A DNA stretch of 64,000 nt, taken from Hysterangium stoloniferum (lineage: Eukaryota; Basidiomycota; Agaricomycetes; Hysterangiales; Hysterangiaceae). The DNA lies in NCBI GenBank assembly GCA_015178975.1, contig WHVD01000145.1:62001-126000 (forward strand), read 5' to 3'. The notes under the pieces are model-generated. The model was not told the origin of the DNA and ran no database searches. It worked only from the letters and a program-made list of their open reading frames with translations. The position numbers and the translations under genes are program-made. Positions 15,590 to 25,782 of this stretch are shown one piece after another; position 1 is the stretch's first letter, and each line of letters begins with the position of its first letter.

Positions 15590-17491
15590 TCAACTAATTT
15601 TCTCTTTAGAGAAATTGACGAGAAGTAATCCACCGTTGTGTTTGCCTTTCTTGTTTAGAAGACGGACGAGCCTCCACCCGCGTCGTAAATACGCGATACG
15701 AGCACAAAACGTACCCAACCGTTCATCTCGACCAAATTCAGAGCGATGCACCGATAATCTGTTAACAGTGTCTCAAAATCTTCTGACATGGGATGAGAAA
15801 TTTCAAATTACCTGATGAAAGTCAGCTCATCTTCGTTGTATTCCCAGGCGAATTCCTTATCCCAGGTAAATTCGCCTTTCGATTCGTCATTTGAAGCCGT
15901 GGCCACGGCTTCTGACTTCTCCTTCTTGTCCTCTGAAGCGTGGAACAATTCTGCCGTAACATAAGCCTTAGTATTCTTGGCGGATAATGGAACTAATATA
16001 AAAATTGGTTACTGATTGAAGAGAAAGGCTAAAAATCACCAAACGCACTGTTACACCCATATTTGAGCTGGCACGTCAAACGAACTTGGCATGACGGTGG
16101 GTATGCAGCTAACATATGTGTCGGCTTAAGGACCCACCCCTGACTTCCAATAAACATGGCTTCGTTGATTTCAACACATTTATCATAGTGTTGCCAATTT
16201 AGTGCAGCAACTTGAGTCCCTGACAATAACGAAATTATAGATGCAAGGACGAAAACATACACGGGCTTACCCGATCTCCAGTGTTTAAGGGGTTCGAGGT
16301 TAGAAGAGGTTATTCGCATAAATTTGGGATATACGCGTCGCATATAGACAAGAGAGTTGCCTATTAATAACTCCAATGCAGAGGAAACTTTAAGCAACTT
16401 GTCAAGAGCCAGTTCCGATAAATTGTATAAGATATGTGATGGTTCGGTAATATCTGGTATAGAAATGCTTGACATTATTTTAGCCAGAGACAGTGTAAAA
16501 TAATACCTTTCGATAACCAATCTTTGCCCGGTTTCATACTGTGAGCATAAACGCCCAAAGCAGATAATGACGGCCCAATACGTGGCTTTTCTTGCTTATG
16601 GACTTCTTCATCAGACGCATCTGATGAAGCATCCTCTTCTATCGCGCTTTCAAGTGATTTTGGGGGATAATATTCGACCTATGGTTATATTTCCAGATGA
16701 ATCAACAAATATACCCTCGTGGACGGACTTACCATCAAAATAATTCTTCCTCTCAGATCTCTCGGGCTTACTCTCTTCGGATCAATGCCCTCCAGGGCCC
16801 TGTCGACGAGTGAATCACCCCAAACCTCTTTCATAATGTTTACAATCTGGTCCTGTTCTGGAATGTCCAAATGACACTCTAAGCTGACCATAATGGGCCA
16901 GCAGTCCGGCTTTACCGCCTTTCCGATAGCGATACAAACATCACGAAATAAAACATGCTGGCTTAGTGTGTATCCATGTGTTACGATAGGCTGTCCAGAT
17001 GTCTTAGTGGCAGGCCAGACATCTATCTCCACACATCGGCAATAATGGGAGAGTACTTGGGTATATCCATCCGGAGATGCCTTTCCGAAAAGCTGCAAAC
17101 CCAGCAGGTAGGTGTTGTGGGAGGTGCTAAACTGCCAGTTATTGTGGTGTAACAAACTTGATAAATGGCACGCACGATATAAAGTAATGGCTCAGAGGCC
17201 GTGAGTCATCCTGTTCTGTAGTATAGATTATCCGCTCAGATATAACGGTGGCAGGATCCTGAGGGAATGCGTATTAACCAATTTAGATCGTTGCATATTG
17301 GTCGAGCATGGGAGTCTCGTTACCTCATCTTGAGCTTCCAGAAATTGCTTTATGTCTGAGCTAAGCACATCAAGCAAGGTTTCCCCTTGGTCATCGACAT
17401 CCAAATTCACAGCAGTGTCCATAATTTCGGTGATACAATCCGAATCATCACCTGCTAGTAACTCTTTGGTGTCCAGATAACCTTCCGCCAT
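15590..17491 (-). CDS. Phosphoinositide-specific phospholipase C
   Basis: Hydrolyses PIP2 to diacylglycerol and IP3 at the membrane. The start at 17491 gives MAEGYLDTKELLAGDD, a short N-terminal region without a recognisable EF hand or PH domain. The X domain spans an intron: SHNTYLLGLQLFGK with the first catalytic His, RCVEIDVWPATK, and IVTHGYTLSQHVLF with the second. An acidic linker (SAIEEDASSDASDEE) separates it from the Y domain: VYPKFMRITSSNLEPL, HWRSG, TQVAALNWQHYD and EAMFIGSQGWVLKP. A C2 domain follows, with KAYVTAELFHASEDKKEK, EFAWEYNEDELTFIRLSV, LGTFCARIAYLRRGWRLV and the end NFSKEKIS. Shorter than animal PLC-delta because of the reduced N terminus. Catalytic histidines are intact, so it should be active. 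Confidence 0.9.
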
Positions 17492-17848
17492 TGTTGATTT
17501 AAGTAAATTTAGTGTTTTAGAGGAGATTGAGGAATGATGCAGCAATTTGCTGTTTGTAGGGTTTTAAGTGTCAAACAATGTCAGGGCCTGTTGAAATCAA
17601 ATGGTTATGTCAGCGTGATGTATAATCGGGAATCACTAGCTCAACCTTGAGTCGTGAGCGACCAGCCAATAGAGTAACCTCTCAGTGGACTTCATATTCC
17701 CTGAGAGTCCTCTAAATAGCTGTGCTATAAAACTTAAAGGTTTGAACAAGATTCAAATTGCTAGGCACAAAAATACAAGGAGTAAAGCTTTTTGTAGAGA
17801 ACTGTTGGCCACAGTCACGTGATGAAATAACCTTGCCTCTTATAGTAT
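17492..17848. other. Promoter region of the phospholipase C gene
   Basis: 357 bp between the PLC start codon and the BUD32 stop, both on the minus strand. No coding signal. It should hold the PLC promoter and the BUD32 3' UTR. An in-frame non-ATG extension of the PLC up to 17545 exists but looks untranslated. Confidence 0.5.
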
Positions 17849-18909
<1,061 letters not shown>

Positions 18910-18952
18910 TTTGACTGTTCTGAAATGCCCGTCACAGCGTGACGGTTGCACC
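18910..18952. promoter_or_regulatory. 43-bp divergent spacer between BUD32 and GIM5 start codons
   Basis: The ATG of BUD32 (minus) and the ATG of GIM5 (plus) are separated by only 43 bp. It contains the near-palindrome CGTCACAGCGTGACG (18931-18945). Promoter elements for each gene must lie in this gap or inside the 5' end of the other gene. Confidence 0.6.
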
Positions 18953-19572
18953 ATGGCTTCTCCTCAGCCACAACAACAACAGGTGAACGTCGTCGACCTA
19001 GATTTACCACAATTAGCAGAAGTTAAGCGGCAATTAGATGAAGTATGTTTCTAATAAATATTATCAAATGATATGATACCAAGATGTCGATATACAGGAA
19101 CTCAGTCATTTAACGAACTCTTTTACGCAACTCAAACAAGCCCAGGCAAAGTTTAGAACCTGCGTAGAAAATGTGGGAGAAGTCAAACCAGAAAACATGA
19201 GTGTGTACAAGCCACAACCTGCCTCTTCTCGTTGTTCTCTGATCACTGTGTAGACAAGACCATTCTTGTTCCTCTAACAAGCTCTCTGTACGTTCCCGGC
19301 AAACTATCTGACCCCGAACATGTTATCGTGGACGTTGGGACAGGATACTATGTCAAAAAGGTCCGATAGCTCGGTCTTTGACATTGCTCTGTGGCTAAAT
19401 ACCCGTATTTTTAATTTAGACACGACCTCAAGCACTAAAACATTATCAGAACAAGATCGACTACGTGCGAGGCAACCTTGATACTTTGCAAAATACCATT
19501 GAAAAGAAGCAAGACAACTTAAACTATTTACTCAATGTGATGCAATCTAAAATGGAGCAGAATAAAGCTTGA
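18953..19572 (+). CDS. GIM5: Prefoldin subunit 5
   Basis: Alpha-type subunit of the hexameric prefoldin chaperone, which delivers unfolded actin and tubulin to the CCT chaperonin. The ATG at 18953 begins [20 protein letters not shown]. Exon 1 ends at 19042 (KRQLDE); the following exons read [51 protein letters not shown] and a long C-terminal coiled coil ending KMEQNKA. The central beta-hairpin segment [12 protein letters not shown] and VDVGTGYYV are diagnostic for prefoldin 5. An in-frame upstream ATG at 18872 is unlikely, because it would overlap the BUD32 start region and lacks conservation. It shares a very short bidirectional promoter with BUD32. Confidence 0.93.
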
Positions 19573-19800
19573 TTGGTTTCATATAAATATCGCTCATGTC
19601 CTACTAAGTAATCCTGGACTCGTTATGGATTTGGGTTTTCAAAAACTAAATATTTAAACATGACTTCGTGGCAACAGCCATTTGACAACATATCAATCAC
19701 TAGCCAGTAGGCTCTCCTGCATCTCGAGGATAGTATGCGTAGCTTCCGGTAGTAAATTCCGCGATAAAATCAATTTTTGAGGAAGGGACAAACTTTCCAT

Positions 19801-20867
19801 TTAACTATCGTCAATCTCATCCTCTTCGAGACCGAATGCCGCTAACAGCGATTGTTCACAAGGGCCAAGAAACAGAAAGTCTGCATCTGTGTCACCAGGA
19901 GTACGCTCAATGTTGAAAACCGCCACTTGGGCGCCATTATCTTTAGCATCTTGTGCGAAGGACGCCGCAGGTTGCACCTAGAGGGGATCAACGCCTGAAA
20001 GCCATCAAGAGATGGAATCACACGTACCGTCGACGACGTTCCCACAACCAATAGAAGATCACAACCTTTAGTTATCATACTAATGTCCCACTCCCTTTCT
20101 ATTTGTTCGCCAAACCATACAACACCCGGCCTCAACAAGCCTTTGCATTCCGGACAAGAGGGCAGATCTTTCACCCTCACTATGGGCTCTGGCTGCCCCA
20201 TCCTGAATACTGTTTCTGTCCCTGCAAGACCTGGACAGATTGGAGTATTGTAGTCGTTAGCGGAGTAATCGCAATGGGTACATTTGACACGAAAAACATT
20301 TCCGTGCATTTCTATAGGTTTGGCGATTTCTGGTGCATTCGGGTGCAGAGCTCTGGTGGAGAGCCCGTCGACGTTCTGGGTAATTAAGCGGAAGGTTGCC
20401 CCAGGTGGCGGAGAAGCGCAAAAGTGGGCAATCGCCCAGTGAGCAGCATTGGGCTTGGCCGAAGAGGCTCTGATGTAAATGATTAGTTTGGATCATCATG
20501 TAATGGGCAGGATAATCTCACACTTCACGGCGGTAGTGGTAAAACTGCCATACGAGACTCGGGTTTCTGGCAAACGCTTCTGGAGTAGCGAGTGCCTTCG
20601 CATCCTATTCAACGAATGACTGTTACAACATAATCGTTGCTAGATCGTTGCTGTGATCTTACGTATTTCCTCCACCAACCCCCCGCTCCTCTAAAAGTTG
20701 GTATGCCTTATTATTGTGTGTCAATGATCAGAGACCGCCACTCAAGAAAGCTCAAGGCTGTTCCGCCAACACAACTTACCAGACGCTGCTGAAAGCCCAG
20801 CTCCAGCGATAACAACGATTTTCTTTGATTTAGTGAAAACAGCTTGGAAATCCTGAAGGTTTTTCAT
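19801..20867 (-). CDS. NAD-dependent deacylase, SIRT5-type sirtuin
   Basis: Class III sirtuin, predicted lysine desuccinylase/demalonylase, possibly mitochondrial. The start at 20867 gives MKNLQDFQAVFTKSKK, then KIVVIAGAGLSAAS (NAD-binding). PSLVWQFYHYRREV contains the Tyr and Arg pair (YxxR) that selects acidic acyl groups in SIRT5. TQNVDGLSTRAL and MHGNVFRVKC carry the catalytic His. Zinc-binding pairs appear as CTHC and CPEC, followed by LRPGVVWFGE and LLLVVGTSSTV. After an intron come QPAASFAQDAK and GAQVAVFNIE, and the end is AAFGLEEDEIDDS. No obvious cleavable targeting peptide is seen. Convergent with GIM5. Confidence 0.92.
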
Positions 20868-21289
20868 GATCAAGGTGTCCGGTCAGATTCTAAGCGCCGC
20901 TTAAGTTGGTTTCAGCAGCTATGCGGGTTTTCGGGAGCGTATGAGCAACGTGAGTGGGATGCAAAGGGGGAAAGTGCGATTCCAGTCGAGTGCGAGTGCT
21001 CAGAGATGCGAGTGCTTGAATAGATGCAAGGTAAGGTAATGCGATGCTATTCTAAAAAAAATCAACTACTATATATATACAGGAGAGATGCGAGCGGCTC
21101 TGAGATGTAAAACAAAAGAAAACGTCGCAAAACAATGGGAAGCGAAGGGAATAATAGATTCTGAGTCAATGAAAAAAGGGGAGGAATATTCTCGTGAAAC
21201 ACGAGCATTGACAACAAGCTGAAAAAAAAATAAGAATATAAATCAGGGCGAAATGATATATGAGGGTCCGGAAAACTCGAAACAATGTG
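20868..21289. other. Upstream region of the sirtuin gene
   Basis: 422 bp, including short motif repeats of GAGTGCGAGTGCT/GATGCGAGTGCT around 20975-21020. Nothing coding is seen. It should contain the sirtuin promoter. The right edge passes into retroelement remains. Confidence 0.4.
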
Positions 21290-22110
21290 ATGACAGCATG
21301 TGGCGCGTTGTCTGTCAACGGCCACAACATCTAGTGTGCGGAGTATCACTCTTTTACACTTCCTTGGAACTTGGATGTTGACTATCCTCGGTCAATCTAC
21401 TTGCCGAAGGGGAGCACACAACACGATTTCATCCCCCTGTCGCCAATCCCGCTTTGCTCTTTCAGCGCGCACATCCCGACAATATGCACACCGTTGAAGG
21501 CAACAGTGTTGCAATGTATCGCTGAGGCTTGCTTTTTTCTCGCTTCATATCCGAATTTAAAAATTCCATCAGAAGAACCGGCAACAATGCTTGGGCAACT
21601 CATTTTCAATGACATTCTCCGTCGCTGGGGTGGCTCTTTTTCAGAAATCATCACAGACAACGGCACTCCATCCATCGTACCTGGATATCTTTTTATAATA
21701 AGCAAGCAAACGGGATCGTAGATGCAACCACTGTACCATTCGGGAATCCATCATTATGAAACATATCTCGTTGACCAGAAGTCACTCTTCATGTATCTAG
21801 GTAGACTCGCTTTACTGTATGCAAAGATATTGGATACTCACCATTGTATCCAACCCATGAAGTCGAACCAGTCCTGCCATTTGATGCGTCGAAGCTTCAT
21901 ACCTTGTGCCATAAATTGAAAGACCATTAGTCACTGCAAAACCTATTACCATCTGTGTTCAACAGCTTGAAGAGCAACCTGAGGATATTGGACAAATCAA
22001 GGAACGCATTCTGGAGTCCCGTCACACGTCCATTGCCCGGTTTGAGCATGACCACAAAATTCTCAATGCTGACTACAATTTCAAAAAAGAATCATGTTAA
22101 AGTTCTAAAT
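21290..22110 (+). pseudogene. Decayed Ty3/Gypsy retrotransposon integrase fragment
   Basis: Stretches in different frames match the C-terminal pol region of fungal Ty3/Gypsy elements: GQLIFNDILRRWGG followed by EIITDNGTPSIV (integrase core with the second catalytic Asp). Further on come THEVEPVLPFDASKLHTL, then QLEEQPEDIGQIKERILES and FEHDHKILNADYNFKK. Several stop codons and frame changes separate them, and gag, protease, reverse transcriptase and LTRs were not found. The piece is too degraded to encode a protein. It is a relic insertion between the sirtuin gene and the small cysteine-rich gene. Confidence 0.8.
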
Positions 22111-22330
22111 ATAACTCTCCCTGAGCCATGAATGCATAAACCTTCTCTGAAAGACTACGTGGTCGGTCTCCGTTCCATATAGTTCAGCATAACCAGTACT
22201 TCAATATAGATCAAGTGTACTTGTGCGGAACTCACGCATTACAACAAATTTATCACGCAAAATAAAACCGCGTCATCGGGTCCCTTGATCGTCGTTTGTC
22301 GTACTCGAAACAAGGAACCCGATGTGGCGG

Positions 22331-22372
22331 TATATAAACTCGGGTCCGCGCAACCTGGACTGGCTATAAATA
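22331..22372 (+). promoter_or_regulatory. Candidate TATA boxes for the cysteine-rich gene
   Basis: TATATAAA at 22331 and TATAAATA at 22365 lie 125 and 91 bp before the ATG at 22456, a spacing suited to a strongly regulated fungal promoter. Promoter function is inferred from position only. Confidence 0.45.
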
Positions 22373-22455
22373 GTTTTGGCTTCAGCGCAGCCGAACCAAG
22401 CCGGCTGCAACACCATTCTTGACGTCACAGCAGTTCATTCAATACCACCCACTCG

Positions 22456-22749
22456 ATGTCAGACGACCCGTGCTCTGTGCTCTGTTCCACTTTATGTATC
22501 CTATGCTTAGATATTTGCGCGGCCTGCTCAATTGACTGTACTACTTATCGTAAGCCAATACTTATCATAGTCTGGTCATTTATTTAGTTTCCACCAGGAC
22601 ATGCCAGTGTCGAGAGATGTGGGACAAGATCTTGGTGGTGTTTCAGATCGAGACAAGACACGGAGGATGAAGCTCCAGTCGATGAACGGCAAGCCTTATT
22701 GAAAAGTGTACAACCCCAAGCACAGCCAACCATGACTACCGGAAGTTGA
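22456..22749 (+). CDS. Small cysteine-rich protein (hypothetical)
   Basis: Two exons (22456-22549 and 22598-22749) join in frame and give 81 residues. The intron starts GTAAGC and ends in CCACCAG. The N terminus begins MSDDPCSVLCSTLCILCL and is followed by more cysteines (ICAACSIDC), making a hydrophobic, cysteine-packed segment of about 30 residues. It could be membrane-associated or lipid-modified. The second half has CGTRSWWCF, then the acidic stretch QDTEDEAPVDERQALL, and ends QPTMTTGS. Small proteins of this general layout (Cys-rich start, charged DERxxLL middle) are remembered from other agaricomycetes, with no known function. A canonical signal peptidase site is not evident. The gene model rests on frame, splice sites and composition. 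Confidence 0.6.
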
Positions 22750-23535
22750 AGCAGTTTATGGTGAGTCAATATAAGAGCTTGTTCTACCTATACGCAACGC
22801 TAAAATTCTCCCTCATTTAAAGCACTAATTAATATCTGCGTGTTATGACCTCCATTGAAACGATCCCAATACCAATGCTGGCACTTATTTATTTGATAAT
22901 CATCATGACAGAAGTTGTACCTTCCGCATCTATATTCTTGCAGTTCAGGCGGTCATTCCTCCCGATCTTCTTTGTATTTGGAACACCGAGCAGGAGACAT
23001 TGTCACTGAACCATCCGTCGATGCTGCTCTACATTATATTCTTCTGAGCCAAATATCCATTTTACTTTTATGATTCCCCTCCCCCTCCCGTTTCGTCGCC
23101 GCCTGTGGAATATTGTATGTTGCTTGAAGGAAATTATTGGGAAATATATATATCCATGGGTCAGGCATCTTCCTTGTTGCACTCCCCTAACCTTTACGCG
23201 CTCGGGTTTGTAATAAACATCGATAACTTGAACCTAGGTTTTAGTTCTCTTTGAGTTCTCTCGATAGTTTCTATTTTACGTCCTCATAGCAGTTGACATG
23301 TAAAAACGTCTACTTTTTTATTTTTCGACTTAATTATAAATAATATAAAGCGTTGTTCTGAGGACTGGTAATAAAAAATACTCGGACATTCGGAATTAGG
23401 TTCCGTGACCAGTGAGCCTGCTTCTCAACAGACATCCGAAGCAGATATCCCTTAAGTTGTGTCACATGGCTCTTGTATATATACAGGGGTATGTGTGATC
23501 CTCACCAATCCTACTAGTAAATCCCTGAGGGGACC
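22750..23535. other. Intergenic region upstream of the acyltransferase
   Basis: 786 bp without a convincing frame. AT-rich near 23310-23390. A CTTGTATATATACAGG stretch at 23472-23487, about 55 bp before the acyltransferase ATG, may be its TATA element. Confidence 0.45.
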
Positions 23536-25319
23536 ATGAACAATAACGAGAACAGCACACCTTGGTCATGGCAACACCCCCCTCTTCCTCCAAGCTTGTC
23601 ACTACTCGGTAGCAGCGAAACAAGACATTCCAACATCTGGTACAGACGATTCTGGGGGGTCGAGACACTCACTGCCGCAGATATCGTCTCAACCCCCGGA
23701 CAAGCTGATCTGATACTATCTTGTAAGATTTCGGTTCCTATTGGAGATAATTATCGCAGCCTGGATATCCATGCTGTGAAATGGGCGGTGAAAGCCCTGC
23801 GATTTGATCATCCAAGTATCGCCAGCCAATACGCATGGCCGGATTCAAGTACACAGACTAGCGGGCCATTACGCCCAGGAGATGGTCGCCTCGCATACCA
23901 GGTACCAAATGGACAGCTAGACATCGATGAATGGCTGTCTCAAGTAGTCATTGATCGACGGCCCACTCTTCAAGCTTGTAATTCACAACTCGACCAAGCT
24001 ATCGATTTAGTGCGGCGGGAGCTGGGCAAAGCGTTTCCGGAACCGCGCATGAACACATTCCAGCTACACTTTATACCCTCACCAAGCGTCTCCCAGCCCC
24101 ACGCCATTGTATTATTGATGGGGCACACCGTTTTCGATGCAATTGCTACGTTTCAGGTGACGAGTTTGCTTCTATCGAAAATTGCGCAAATTGTGGATGT
24201 CAAGTCAGACATGGCCATGCATTTTGCTTGGGGAGAAGAAGTGAAGAGATTGGCGAAACCCTTTCCTGATCGGGGTATAGTTTCTTGGTCTTCGGAAAAA
24301 ATTGATGAAGATCTATTTATGGTCAAGAGGTTCCAAGAGGCCGGAGGGTTCCTGAAGGTGAGCTTTTGGATGCCATCGACTATTCTCTGGCACTTAGTAT
24401 ATGCTCAGACAGCCCATAGTTTGCCCATACCTGATTCGGACGCGACGCCTTCCACTACTGGTCTGCTTACCAGGACAGTCTCATCAACCGCCCTTTCGCA
24501 TCTGATGAAAAAATTACGCGGACGTCAATGCAGCATGTTCTGTGTTCTTCTGGCGACTAGTACAATTACCGCTCTGCGTATCAACCCTCCTAAACCTGGT
24601 TTGGAAGACATTACAACACCGTTTTGTAGTCCATTCAACCTGAGAGGAAAATATCTCTCAGAGAATCAAAATGAGCAAAGCAAATGGCAAATTATCAGTG
24701 CCCTTGCCTTTGCTGTTTTGTTCGCTCAAGATCAAGGCCGCTTTGTCCACGTCGATTTGTCAGACAAGCGACGACTCATGGACGACGTATTTACGCTCGC
24801 GAGAGAACTAGGAGGTCAATTAGAGGATCAGCGACATTATATGCCCAGGGCTAGTTTTTGGGTAGATGAATTAATTCACACCTCGCTGAGTGGCGGATCC
24901 AAGTACGTCCTACTCGCTTCTTCAGTCATGCTGCTGAGGCGACGATTTGTTCAAGTCCTGCCCCCCCCGTAGCGATCCCCTTCGTAACTTCCTTGGGAGT
25001 GATGGATACAAATTTATCCGCTACATATCCCATTCCCAACCAATCGGGTGCCGGGGGTGCAATCCGAATTAGCAGCCCTCTTTTCGGCGTGCGAATTCCC
25101 TACTCACCGTATGGTATGAGTCCCGTTGGGGTGCACGCCTACACTTGGGAAGGCGTTTTGCATATATCGTTTAGCTATCCTGAAGCTTACATGGGGACGG
25201 TGCAAGAATTGCAAGCTCGTGGTCGACGTGAGTGTGGTGAAAGCGTCTTGGATTTTATTGAAGAATTTATGAGCATCCTGAATATTATCATCGATGGCGA
25301 TGACAAATCTGGCGACTGA
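23536..25319 (+). pseudogene. HXXXD acyltransferase (condensation-domain-like), one frameshift
   Basis: Intronless gene for a CoA-dependent acyltransferase of the chloramphenicol-acetyltransferase/condensation superfamily, resembling fungal Tri3-like O-acyltransferases. The ATG at 23536 starts MNNNENSTPWSWQHPP. The active-site HXXXD motif is GHTVFDA. Downstream are FCSPFNLRGKYLS and, after the break, PFVTSLGVMDTNLSATYP, FGVRIPYSPYGMSPVG, VHAYTWEGVLHISFSYPEAY and an acidic end. The frame is interrupted at the run of eight C at 24961-24968, followed by TAG. A ninth C would give PPPVAIPFVTSLG and one 594-residue protein. No intron restores the frame. This may be a real null allele or a homopolymer sequencing error; the rest looks intact, so any loss would be recent. 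Acyl donor and acceptor unknown. Confidence 0.75.
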
Positions 25320-25782
25320 GGCTATCACTGAAGAGGTATTGTTTTTCCCCGTTTAGCATATTTGGAGAATGAACGGGAGATGGCATTGTAATCGTTATGT
25401 CGTATCAGACACAATTGCAGGAACTGTCTGTAGGTGCACAGTTCTTTCTCATGTACGAGTCGGCTACGCGCTTTTGGCTTTGAGGTCTGTTGGTTACACT
25501 TTCTCGTTAACAGTTTGCTCTCCGGGTTGTGATTAAATTCTCAAATTGAAATAAATTCTAATCGCATATAATATATATTGATGATACATACACAGTACGA
25601 CTGACACAATTGCAAAAGAAACACAGTCGACACACATTCACATCAAAACCAAAAAGGTTCGGCGGCATCATTCACCGCGACCTCCTAGTACAATCTCATC
25701 GCATCACATACAACATCCAGCATTTGTAAAACTTTAACTCCCTAAATCCGAGATCTCGAACCTGCGTTCAAGATACAGTGGT
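25320..25782. other. Convergent intergenic region
   Basis: 463 bp between the acyltransferase stop (plus) and the FHA-protein stop (minus). AT-rich patches near 25560. No gene seen; expected to hold both 3' UTRs. Confidence 0.5.

Noticed and set aside
24900..24970. An intron to explain the frame break in the acyltransferase
   Set aside because: Candidate GT...AG pairs (ending at TTCAG, CTGAG or CCCGTAG) are too short or leave the wrong phase. A one-base change in the C run is simpler.
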